Shown here one piece after another: positions 8,847-16,198 of a stretch of DNA of 38,606 nucleotides. The DNA is taken from positions 1 to 38,606 of the forward strand of contig CAZNFW010000028.1 of the NCBI GenBank assembly GCA_964572725.1. The letters are read 5' to 3'. The stretch's first letter is position 1. Each line of letters opens with the position of its first letter. This stretch comes from Rosettibacter sp964572725 (GTDB taxonomy: Bacteria > Bacteroidota > Ignavibacteria > Ignavibacteriales > Melioribacteraceae). A program made the translations under genes and the position numbers. The notes below the pieces were generated by a model that searched no databases, was not told the DNA's origin, and saw only the letters and a list, made by a program, of their open reading frames with translations.

Positions 8847-10667
8847 CTAAAATGATAATTCTTTTTTCATTTGTTGATAAATATTATACCACTTATAAAA
8901 AAGAGGTGCATAAGGAACTGCAATAAGTTGTCCGCCAAATCCAAATCTTCTAAAAACAATCATATTAATGTTTGATACTTTAATTGATTTGAGAGCGTTT
9001 TCATTTATCTCTATGCCATTGTCAACAGCAAGCTTTGCAGTCAGTTTATCTAATTCATCATACATTTTTTTTGTTTGAATTATATTTTTAATGTCGTCTT
9101 TAGCTTCTTCAAAAGTTTCTATTTTCTTTTTTGCTCCTTTCTTTTTGTCGATTAGTTTAATAATTGAATATCCATTATCAGCTTTAATTGGACCATAAAC
9201 ATCACCAATATTCATATTGGATGCAATCTTTCCTGTTTCACCAAGTTCATTTACAGGCAGCAGTCCTGTGATTTTTGCTGTTGAATATTTCTTCTGTATC
9301 TCATCGAAACTGATGCCATCGTTTAATTCGTTTAGTATTTGTTCGATAGTTTCAAGATTTTCTGAATTTATTTCTGCTATATTCACACTGTCGGGTTCTT
9401 CAATTGTTCTGTTCATTTTTAAATAAAATTCTTTTGCTTCCTGATCGCTTACATTTTGTTTTTTGAAAATCTCTTTCATTCTTATGCGCGATAAATAATA
9501 ATCTCTCCACATGTTTAAATCTTCATAAACTTCAGGCAGTTTATCATATCCCCGTTTTTGTGCTTCTCTTGCATAAAGTTCATTTCTGATAAAACTGCTT
9601 ATAAAATTATTCAATTTGTTTTTGATATTTTCAAAGCTTGTTGAATCGAATTCGATTCCTGTAAACCCAATATTTTTCAAGAAATATTTGAAAGTAATTG
9701 GTAAATCCTCAAATTTTACAAATGGTGAATTAATTTCTTTAATCGAAAAAGATTTTTGTATTTGAGCAAACTCTGTTTCTGAGAATCTTAGTTTATTATT
9801 TTTTTTGACTGCAAAGTAATTTTGATTTTGTTTTATAAAATTGAAAATCTCGTTTGCTAACTTATCAAATAATTGGCGGTCAACATTTATTGTTATTCCT
9901 TTAAAAAATTTATTATAAAATTCTTTATAGAGTTTATCTTCCGTTCTTGATTCAATTATTTTTTTGATTTTTGAAATATCTGAGGAATTCAGCTCACTTT
10001 TTTTGATTATATCATAAACTTTACAAATATACCATCCTTCTTTTAATTTAATTGGAATTGTAAATTCTCCGGGCATTAACTTAAATATGTGTTCTTCAAT
10101 TTCTGGAGCTGTATTTCCAAAAGTTACATTGGCAAAATCAGATTGTTCTAAATTTTCCTGCCGCTTTGACAAAATTGAATCAAAAGATAAACCGTTTAGG
10201 AGTGATGAATAAATTTCTTTAATTTCATTTTCGTCAACTGAAAAAATAAATTTTATTTTGAGAGTTTTTAGCATCTTATTTTTGCCATCTATAACCGCTG
10301 AATCAGTTATTACAATTTTATCTTTAATTTCTTTTTTATAAAGTGCATCACGCAGATAAATATTTTTGAGGTGATTCATCAGATAAATAAAGTCTTCAGA
10401 TTTATCTAAATTTTGTTTAATAGCATCCTGTGCCAATAATTTTTCGGCTAAAAGTGTGTATAAGAAATCTCTTTTTATTGTTGCTGTATCAAAAGCATCC
10501 TTAGTTTGTGAATGGGGAGAAAATTCATATCGTTCAATGAATTCTTTTTTAGTGATTTTAAGATTTCCTGCTTTAGCAATTATTTCATTTTCTGTCTGGC
10601 AGAACAATTTTGAAAACTGAAATAAATAAATAAGGACTAAAGAATATACATAAGATTTATTGTTCAT
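8847..10667 (-). CDS. Periplasmic peptidyl-prolyl isomerase, SurA/PpiC-like
   Basis: A 606-residue exported chaperone-like protein. The N-terminus (MNNKSYVYSLVLIYLFQFSK, then LFCQ) is a signal peptide, followed by IIAKAGNLKITKKEFIERYE, the usual opening of SurA-like proteins. Two parvulin-type rotamase segments are visible: about 140-235 (KIKFIFSV...GEFTIPIKLKEGWYICKV) and about 425-520 (NIAEINSE...DVYGPIKADNGYSIIKLIDKK). I use ATG 10667; an in-frame TTG at 10691 would add eight residues before the signal peptide and has no better ribosome site. It is first in the four-gene operon with the sensing proteins, so it may help fold the periplasmic sensor partner or respond to the same envelope signal. 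Spacer identity and client are unknown. Confidence 0.85.
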   Translation of the reverse strand: MNNKSYVYSLVLIYLFQFSKLFCQTENEIIAKAGNLKITKKEFIERYEFSPHSQTKDAFDTATIKRDFLYTLLAEKLLAQDAIKQNLDKSEDFIYLMNHLKNIYLRDALYKKEIKDKIVITDSAVIDGKNKMLKTLKIKFIFSVDENEIKEIYSSLLNGLSFDSILSKRQENLEQSDFANVTFGNTAPEIEEHIFKLMPGEFTIPIKLKEGWYICKVYDIIKKSELNSSDISKIKKIIESRTEDKLYKEFYNKFFKGITINVDRQLFDKLANEIFNFIKQNQNYFAVKKNNKLRFSETEFAQIQKSFSIKEINSPFVKFEDLPITFKYFLKNIGFTGIEFDSTSFENIKNKLNNFISSFIRNELYAREAQKRGYDKLPEVYEDLNMWRDYYLSRIRMKEIFKKQNVSDQEAKEFYLKMNRTIEEPDSVNIAEINSENLETIEQILNELNDGISFDEIQKKYSTAKITGLLPVNELGETGKIASNMNIGDVYGPIKADNGYSIIKLIDKKKGAKKKIETFEEAKDDIKNIIQTKKMYDELDKLTAKLAVDNGIEINENALKSIKVSNINMIVFRRFGFGGQLIAVPYAPLFYKWYNIYQQMKKELSF

Positions 10668-10841
10668 AAATTCACTAAAAATATTTATCAATTATTAATA
10701 ATATCTAAAGATTACAAAAAATGAAAGAGATAAAATCAGAAGTTTAGTTAATATTACATCAAATTATTTTCAGGATTATTTTCGGTAATAAAAATACAGA
10801 AATTATTTTATCTTAGTATCAAAGTAATTTTAATTTATTAA

Positions 10842-12002
10842 ATGAAGGCAACAATATCACAAGCAATAGCTCATGCATTAAATGATTTGGGAGTTGAAAT
10901 AGTTACTTTTGTTCCCGGTTATGGAGCGAGTGAAACATTTCAATATTATAATGAAATGACATTGAGAAATCTTAAAATGTCATTTCATGAAGAAGTAGCA
11001 TACACGATTTCTCACGGTGCAAGCATTCTTGGCAAAAGAGCAGCAGTTCTAATGAAAGCTCATGGATTTATGAAAGCTGCAAACAGTGTAAGTGATTCGC
11101 TTTATACAGAGCCATCAGCAGGATTTGTTACAATAATCTTTGATGATAAATCAGGAAAACATTCTGACAATATACTCGAAATAACTCCGGTTCTTGAAGG
11201 CATGAGTATGCCGTTTATTACTTTAAGGACTGAAACAGTTTATGATGATGTGGTCAGTGCATTTCTGGAATCGGAAAGAAGAAAGATGCCGATTGCTGTT
11301 ATTGTTGATGCATTATGCAATAAATTAGAGATAGAGTTCACTTCAAAACAAAATCTTAAAAGAAATTTTTCATACGAAAGAAATGTATATTCACATGTAG
11401 TAAATCCACTTCTTGCAGATTATCAGTATAAGTTATTTATTGCTAAAAAATTAAATGGAAATCTTGAAACGGTAGTAAGACCAGAATTGCCTTTTGTTCC
11501 TGATAGTTTAACGGAAAAGGTTAAAGAAGGAGCTCTTAAATTTATTCCTTTCTTTGATGTTTTTAAAAATATTAAAAGAGATATTGCAACAGGTGATACG
11601 GGTTCATCAAGTTCATTTGCATTCCCTCCTTACAATTGTATAGATATTGTAACATACATGGGAGGCAGCATTCCGCTTGCAATTGGTGCATATCTGGCAG
11701 GCAAAAAAAATGTATGGGCTTTAACAGGTGATTTTAGTTTTATATCAGCAGGAAGTCTTGGTCTGTTAGAGGCATTTAATAGAGAAATTCCTTTGAAGGT
11801 TGTAATATTTTATAACAAAAAAGCTGCTGCGACGGGAGGTCAAAAAATTCATAAGAAATTGTTGAGACATTTACTTGCAGGTTACGAAAAATATCTGCTT
11901 CACATTTCAAATCCGGATGATTTATTTGAAATAGATTCTGTATTGAACGAAGCAAATTCATCTAATGAAATGAAAATTGTTATTGTCGATTATCCAGAAT
12001 GA
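10842..12002 (+). CDS. Thiamine-diphosphate enzyme, IorA / sulfo- or phosphonopyruvate decarboxylase-like
   Basis: A 386-residue cytoplasmic TPP enzyme with an N-terminal pyrimidine-binding domain (about 1-170: VPGYGASETF, the FHEEVAYTISHGA segment carrying the conserved Glu, then LMKAHGFMKAANSV) and a C-terminal diphosphate-binding domain (about 225-386: YMGGSIPLAIGAYLAGKK, then LTGDFSFISAG...VIFYN and AATGGQ). The TGGQ and GSLGLLEA features resemble the alpha subunit of indolepyruvate:ferredoxin oxidoreductase, but the C-terminal ferredoxin domain of IorA is absent and no beta subunit is adjacent. Its size fits sulfopyruvate or phosphonopyruvate decarboxylases. The substrate, probably a 2-oxoacid, cannot be read from sequence. 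The stop overlaps the next start by four bases (ATGA), so the cupin is likely co-translated. Confidence 0.75.
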   Translation: MKATISQAIAHALNDLGVEIVTFVPGYGASETFQYYNEMTLRNLKMSFHEEVAYTISHGASILGKRAAVLMKAHGFMKAANSVSDSLYTEPSAGFVTIIFDDKSGKHSDNILEITPVLEGMSMPFITLRTETVYDDVVSAFLESERRKMPIAVIVDALCNKLEIEFTSKQNLKRNFSYERNVYSHVVNPLLADYQYKLFIAKKLNGNLETVVRPELPFVPDSLTEKVKEGALKFIPFFDVFKNIKRDIATGDTGSSSSFAFPPYNCIDIVTYMGGSIPLAIGAYLAGKKNVWALTGDFSFISAGSLGLLEAFNREIPLKVVIFYNKKAAATGGQKIHKKLLRHLLAGYEKYLLHISNPDDLFEIDSVLNEANSSNEMKIVIVDYPE

Positions 12003-12340
12003 AAATCGAAGTAAAAAATATTTATAATCTTACAGGTATATTAAAATCTGTAGATGAAAAATTAAAAGAAGAATATTTTGAAGAAATAATTCAGTCAGAA
12101 AACTTTAAGCTGGAAAGAATAATTTCAGAATGTCATCGGTCGCCTGAAAATTTTTGGTATGATCAGGATAAAAATGAGTTTGTTTTGTTATTGAAAGGAA
12201 GTGCAGAAATCTTATTTGAAGATAACACATTAATTAAAATGAAAGAGGGAGATTACATAATTATTCCAGCTCACTTAAAACACCGAGTAGAAAAAACTGA
12301 CGAATTACAAAAAACTTTCTGGCTTACACTTTTTTATTAA
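11999..12340 (+). CDS. Small cupin-domain protein
   Basis: A 113-residue single-domain cupin. The barrel motifs are FWYDQDKNEFVLLLKGSAEI (motif 1, with the Glu-x6-Gly pattern but lacking the first HxH) and GDYIIIPAHLKHRV (motif 2, with a His). Family members of this type are small metal- or ligand-binding proteins of unknown reaction. The start ATG overlaps the stop of the TPP enzyme gene, so the two are probably one functional unit; whether the cupin acts on the same 2-oxoacid or regulates the enzyme is open. Confidence 0.8.
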   Translation: MKIEVKNIYNLTGILKSVDEKLKEEYFEEIIQSENFKLERIISECHRSPENFWYDQDKNEFVLLLKGSAEILFEDNTLIKMKEGDYIIIPAHLKHRVEKTDELQKTFWLTLFY

Positions 12341-12606
12341 TTGTTTGATTAGTTAAGTTGTTTTTTATGAATTAAAATTTTTTTAAGAATACATAAAGAA
12401 AATTAATCTTCAATATACGTATGTCATACCCTCAGAAGTTTTTATCCTTAGCGAAAGACAAGTAGATTTTCACTGGAATGACACCTGCACACTGTCATAC
12501 TCGCAAAAGTCTTCCTGTCGGTACAAAGGCGGGTAACCTGAAAAAACATTAATACTGTTATAAAGTTTTTATTAATTCATGAACTTTACTTAAAGTGTGA
12601 TTGATT
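12341..12606. other. Gene-free gap between cupin gene and groES terminator
   Basis: No coding frame is supported in this stretch. It contains the third copy of the mosaic repeat (12421-12540) and AT-rich flanks with several T-runs after the cupin stop, which could end plus-strand transcription, though I see no firm hairpin there. Confidence 0.5.
12421..12540. repeat. Mosaic dispersed intergenic repeat, copy 3
   Basis: Two recognisable blocks are present. Bases 12452-12482 are the reverse complement of 2745-2775 with 3 mismatches in 31. Bases 12494-12538 carry GTCATACTCGCAAAAG, then TTCCTGTCGGTA and GGCGGGTAACC, parallel to 4435-4480. The block order differs between copies, so these are mosaics of shorter units rather than one intact element. 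Confidence 0.6.
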
Positions 12607-12681
12607 AAAAAAATAGCTGTGCAAAAATCCAATTTATAATGCAACAATTAATTTGCACTATATAAGGATTTTTCACACAGC
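12607..12681 (-). terminator. Intrinsic terminator after groES
   Basis: Read on the minus strand, a long hairpin begins 22 bases after the groES stop. Outer arms 12666-12681 and 12616-12630 pair over about 14 positions (GCTGTG and AAAAATCC blocks with a small bulge). The loop contains a second inverted repeat, 12653-12662 against 12635-12644 (TATAaTGCAA type). The hairpin is followed by TA and seven T (12613-12607). This is the standard stem plus U-tract layout, though the stem is unusually long and two-part. Confidence 0.75.
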
Positions 12682-12703
12682 CTTTATAGGGGGCACCAAT
12701 TGA

Positions 12704-12976
12704 CTAATTTTCTATCACTGCTAAAATATCGGAACGCTGTATAATTTTTAATTCTTTGCCATTTGCACTAACTTCTTCTCCGCCATATTTTGCAAATAAA
12801 ATTCGGTCACCTTCTTTAATTTTTTCACGCAAATCTTCATCGGTTCCGACAGCAATAACTTTTCCAATTCTTGGTTTTTCTTTTGCTGTATCAGGAATAA
12901 TAATTCCCGATGTGGTTTTTGATTCTTCTTCAATTGGCTCAACAAGAACTCTGTCGTCAAGTGGTTTAATTTTCAT
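12704..12976 (-). CDS. groES: Co-chaperonin GroES (orphan copy)
   Basis: A 90-residue GroES, the lid of the GroEL chaperonin. It starts MKIKPLDDRVLVEPIEEESK, has the mobile loop KTTSGIIIPDTAKEKP (about 20-35), the beta-hairpin GKVIAVG, KEGDRILFAKYGGEEV and ends with the typical KIIQRSDILAVIEN. Length is slightly under the common 94-97. AGGAG lies just upstream of ATG 12976 and overlaps the stop of the glutaredoxin gene, so the two are co-transcribed. groEL is not adjacent: transcription ends at the hairpin 12607-12681, then the repeat-filled gap. Confidence 0.96.
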   Translation of the reverse strand: MKIKPLDDRVLVEPIEEESKTTSGIIIPDTAKEKPRIGKVIAVGTDEDLREKIKEGDRILFAKYGGEEVSANGKELKIIQRSDILAVIEN

Positions 12977-12985
12977 AGTAGTCTC

Positions 12986-13240
12986 CTAATCTTTTATGTT
13001 TAACATTTGATTGATTTTCTGTTTATCAAATCCAATAATTGGACGATTATTAATTAAAATTACAGGAACACCTGTTTGACCTGTTCTTCGCATCATATCT
13101 CTTGCTGCTGCTTCATCTTTAGAAACATCAACATCAGTAAATCGAATATTTTTTTCTCTGAAATATCTTTTTGCTGCATTACAAAAAGAGCAAGTCGGAG
13201 TAGAAAAAATTATTACCTTTGGTTGTGATGCTGCTGCCAT
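12986..13240 (-). CDS. Glutaredoxin-like thiol-disulfide oxidoreductase
   Basis: An 84-residue single-domain glutaredoxin/NrdH-like protein. The active site is STPTCSFCNAAKRYF (CxxC at about 17-20), with the cis-Pro segment TGVPVILINNRPIIGFD (about 56-72) that forms the thiol substrate groove. An AAGG ribosome site lies upstream of ATG 13240. It reduces protein or low-molecular-weight disulfides in the cytoplasm; the physiological donor is not evident because the CSFC dipeptide is not the classic CPYC. It precedes groES by nine bases, a pairing that suggests stress-linked protein quality control. Confidence 0.9.
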   Translation of the reverse strand: MAAASQPKVIIFSTPTCSFCNAAKRYFREKNIRFTDVDVSKDEAAARDMMRRTGQTGVPVILINNRPIIGFDKQKINQMLNIKD

Positions 13241-13337
13241 AAATAACCTTAATTTTTGTTCGATTAGATGAAATGTTTTTCAGAAAGATTCAAAAATTAT
13301 TTTGTAATTTCCTCTGTGAATTCTTTCAAAGTTTATT

Positions 13338-13871
13338 ATGCTGAAAAAGAAATACTTTATCTTCATAATACTATTTTTTAATGCAGTTGGACTGAATGCT
13401 CAAATTAAAAATTTAAATCCCGGATTTAATTTCGGATTAGGAGAAATAAAAGGTAATACGGCATCGGTAACAAGTTTTGGCGGCACTTTATTTTTTGATT
13501 TTAATTTATGGTTCTCTGAGGAAATAAATTTTAGAGCAGGATTTTTCTATGCAAGAAAAGTAGAATATTTTATACCAGAAGATCGACAGGGCAGGTATTA
13601 TCCATTTATAAAATCATTTTCATTGAAATCACAAGTTCAACAAAATATTTATAATTACTTTTTCATTGAAGAAGGGCTTGGCGTAATTTATTTGAATGAC
13701 AGAACTTTGAGTGATACAAATAACTGGCAGCCGGGTATCAGCTTTAATTTAACTTCAGGTATAAAATTTTCTAAGTTGAGTTTAGGTGTTGGTGTTGATT
13801 ATGGTATGGGAATAACAAAAACTAATGCAAGTTATTACATTATTTATGTTCAAGGGAAAATGAATTTATAA
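13338..13871 (+). CDS. Small outer-membrane beta-barrel-like protein
   Basis: A 177-residue exported protein of unknown role. The N-terminus MLKKKYFIFIILFFNAVGLN followed by AQ is a clear signal peptide. The rest alternates hydrophobic and polar residues (for example FGGTLFFDFNLWFSEEINFR, SFNLTSGIKFSKLSLGVGVD) and finishes with an amphipathic strand ending in leucine, as in eight-stranded Bacteroidota outer-membrane barrels. It appears monocistronic and convergent with the aromatic biosynthesis gene. I do not recognise a specific family. Confidence 0.7.
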   Translation: MLKKKYFIFIILFFNAVGLNAQIKNLNPGFNFGLGEIKGNTASVTSFGGTLFFDFNLWFSEEINFRAGFFYARKVEYFIPEDRQGRYYPFIKSFSLKSQVQQNIYNYFFIEEGLGVIYLNDRTLSDTNNWQPGISFNLTSGIKFSKLSLGVGVDYGMGITKTNASYYIIYVQGKMNL

Positions 13872-13886
13872 AGTTCATGATATTAG

Positions 13887-13916
13887 ATTTTAGAAAAACC
13901 GCATACTAAAATTTTT
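13887..13916 (+). terminator. Possible weak intrinsic terminator between convergent genes
   Basis: ATTTTAG (13887-13893) pairs with CTAAAAT (13906-13912) around a 12-base loop, and T's continue to 13916. The stem is AT-only apart from one pair, so termination strength is doubtful; it is placed where plus-strand transcription from 13338 should stop. Confidence 0.3.
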
Positions 13917-13921
13917 GGAAA

Positions 13922-15967
13922 TTATAATCTGTACAGCTCCTTCATTAATTCTTCAAATTGACTGAAATAAAGTGCCTGCTCAGGATCACTTAATGCATTT
14001 GGCGGGTCGGGATGAAATTCAACCATTATTCCGTGAGCACCAACAACTTTTGCTGCTTTTGCAAGCGGTATAACTTTGTTCCTTTCACCAATGGCATGTG
14101 AAGGGTCAACTATAACAGGCAAATGAGTTAATTCTCTAAGAACAGGTATGGCGCTTAAATCCAATGTGTTGCGTGTAGCTGTTTCAAATGTCCTGATTCC
14201 ACGTTCACATAAAATAACCTGTCTATTTCCTTGAGATAAAATATACTCTGCTGCATTTAGCCATTCATCAATCGAAGCACTCAAACCTCTTTTGAGCATA
14301 ACAGGTCGATGAGTTTTTCCAACTTCTTTAAGCAGTGCAAAATTTTGCATATTTCTTGCACCAATCTGAAGTATATCAGCGCTTTTAGCCACTTCCTCTA
14401 CCTGATCGGTATCCATAACTTCTGTAATAATCGGCAAATTGTAATACTTGCCAGCATCAGCAAGTAATTTTAATCCTTCATATCCAAGCCCTTGAAAACT
14501 GTAAGGCGAGGTTCTGGGCTTAAAACATCCTCCTCGAAGTATGTGAGCACCATTTTCTTTCGCTTCGAGTGCACACTTCATTATCATTTCTTCATTTTCT
14601 ACAGAACATGGGCCGGCAATTACAACAAAGTTGTCGCCGCCAATTAAAACATCTTTTACTTTTATTATTGTATCTTCATTTTTGTATTCTCTGCTTGCAA
14701 GTCTATAACTCTTGGATTTCGATTTTATAATTGCTGGAGCTTCAGATTTTGATTTTGTTTCTTTTTTTGTTTCTTCTCCGTTTAATAATTTTGAAAATTC
14801 TAATTTGGTTCTTTCAAGTTCCTGTGAAGGATAACTACCTAAAACTTTCATAAATCTTGTGAACTGCCCTAATTCGTCAAGAACTTTTTGAATTGTTTCG
14901 CTTGCAATATTTCCTTCAAAATCGAGATAGAACATTTCTTCCCATGGATTTCCAATAATTGGCCGGGATTCAAGTTTGGTTAGATTTACATTATATTTTC
15001 TAAAAACATTCAAAGCTTCTACAAGCGAACCGGGTGTATGAGAAGTCGCCATTATAATTGATGTTTTACAAGGTATTCTTTCATCAATAGTTTGCGGTTT
15101 TCTCGATGCAATTAAAAATCTTGTATAATTTTCAGACTGATTGGCTATATCTTTTTTCAATATTTTGACATGAAATAATTTAGCGGCTTCTTCACTTGCA
15201 ATTGCTGCATGAGAAAGATTTCCTTCCTCTTTAATTTTTTGTACAGACATTGCAGTATCGTCAAAATATTCTATTGCAACATGAGGAAGAGATTCTAAAA
15301 ATTTGCTGCATTGTGCCGCAGCCTGATAGTGTGCATAAACTTTTTTGATTTTTTGAAATGGTATATCATCAAGTGCAACAAAACAATGTTTGACCTGAAA
15401 TTTTTCTTCACCAATTATAGATAATGTTGTATGAAGCAGTAAATCATAAACTTCGTTAATTCCTCCTGATGTTGTATTCTCTATTGGAAGAACAGCAAAA
15501 TCTGCTTCTCCTTTTTCTGCTGCATTGACAACTTCATCAAATCTTCTCTTAAATAAGAAATTAAGTTTGAAATCTGAAAGAGCAAAAAATTTATGACTTG
15601 CTAAATAACTGTAAGAACCTTCAATACCCTGAATTGCGATTGTAATGGTTTTTTTTCTGTTATCTTTTTTGTTTAAGAGAGATTGAACATAATTTTGCTG
15701 GAGTCTAATTGAGTCTTCAATAATTTCATAATAAACTTTAGAAAGAAAATTTGAATCAAGATTAAATTTTTTTCCTAATTTGATTAATCTTCTTAATAAT
15801 TCTTCTTCTCTCTTTTGATCTCTAATTGGAGAATTACTTTTTTCTTTTGCTAATGCGACTTCTTTACTTAACGAGCGTCTTTCAGAAAGCAGTTTAATAA
15901 TCTTTTCATCAATAGCATTAATTTTCTCTCTTAATGATTCGAGATTTTTTACATTTTTCTTTGCCAT
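13922..15967 (-). CDS. Fused chorismate mutase / prephenate dehydratase / ACT / DAHP synthase
   Basis: A 681-residue polyprotein-like enzyme combining entry and exit steps of phenylalanine synthesis. Domains in order: AroQ-type chorismate mutase (about 8-93, LREKINAIDEKIIKLLSER); prephenate dehydratase (about 106-298, with AIQGIEGSYSYLA, PIENTTSGGINEVYDLL and the catalytic NYTRF); ACT regulatory domain (about 301-383, with TPGSLVEALNVF and the Phe-binding LESRPI); a lysine/serine-rich linker (about 398-428); and a type I-beta DAHP synthase (about 428-681, with AGPCSVEN, GGCFKPRTSPYSFQG, ITEVMD and DPSHAIGERN). All key motifs look intact. I use ATG 15967 rather than the in-frame TTG two codons earlier. 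CM-PDT and CM-DAHPS fusions are well known separately; this order of all four is uncommon. Neighbours are unrelated, so it is probably its own unit. Confidence 0.93.
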   Translation of the reverse strand: MAKKNVKNLESLREKINAIDEKIIKLLSERRSLSKEVALAKEKSNSPIRDQKREEELLRRLIKLGKKFNLDSNFLSKVYYEIIEDSIRLQQNYVQSLLNKKDNRKKTITIAIQGIEGSYSYLASHKFFALSDFKLNFLFKRRFDEVVNAAEKGEADFAVLPIENTTSGGINEVYDLLLHTTLSIIGEEKFQVKHCFVALDDIPFQKIKKVYAHYQAAAQCSKFLESLPHVAIEYFDDTAMSVQKIKEEGNLSHAAIASEEAAKLFHVKILKKDIANQSENYTRFLIASRKPQTIDERIPCKTSIIMATSHTPGSLVEALNVFRKYNVNLTKLESRPIIGNPWEEMFYLDFEGNIASETIQKVLDELGQFTRFMKVLGSYPSQELERTKLEFSKLLNGEETKKETKSKSEAPAIIKSKSKSYRLASREYKNEDTIIKVKDVLIGGDNFVVIAGPCSVENEEMIMKCALEAKENGAHILRGGCFKPRTSPYSFQGLGYEGLKLLADAGKYYNLPIITEVMDTDQVEEVAKSADILQIGARNMQNFALLKEVGKTHRPVMLKRGLSASIDEWLNAAEYILSQGNRQVILCERGIRTFETATRNTLDLSAIPVLRELTHLPVIVDPSHAIGERNKVIPLAKAAKVVGAHGIMVEFHPDPPNALSDPEQALYFSQFEELMKELYRL

Positions 15968-16089
15968 CTTCAATTTACTTTTATTTTTAATTTATTTGCG
16001 AATCTATAAAAATTATTAACTTAAAAAAAGACTATATGACATATTACATAAGAATTCCAGTATAATTCTCTATTAAAATGAAAAATTCA

Positions 16090-16118
16090 TTGACATATTT
16101 TGAGTAATCAAGTAATTT
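16090..16118 (+). promoter_or_regulatory. Tentative promoter for the FeS-NrfD-cytochrome operon
   Basis: TTGACA at 16090-16095 is followed after 17 bases by TAATTT (16113-16118), a weak match to a -10 box. A TATAAT at 16155-16160 is also present but without a partner -35. Either could drive the operon; the evidence is composition-limited because the region is AT-rich. Confidence 0.22.
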
Positions 16119-16184
16119 AGAAATGGATAAATAACTCCATTTAGAAAATTGTCTTATAATCTTATTTATTGACACACCGACACT

Positions 16185-16190
16185 GGAGGT
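16185..16190 (+). promoter_or_regulatory. Strong Shine-Dalgarno GGAGGT fixing the FeS protein start
   Basis: GGAGGT sits eight bases before ATG 16199. It selects the start that places the twin-arginine motif at residues 6-7 and rules out the in-frame ATG further upstream at 16169. Confidence 0.85.
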
Positions 16191-16198
16191 CAAAAAAT

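Noticed and set aside
12748..12960. Alternative 70-codon minus-strand frame inside groES
   Set aside because: It is a shifted frame of an intact GroES and has no family features.
16169..16198. Upstream start giving ten extra residues to the FeS protein
   Set aside because: It would bury the Tat signal and ignore GGAGGT eight bases before ATG 16199.
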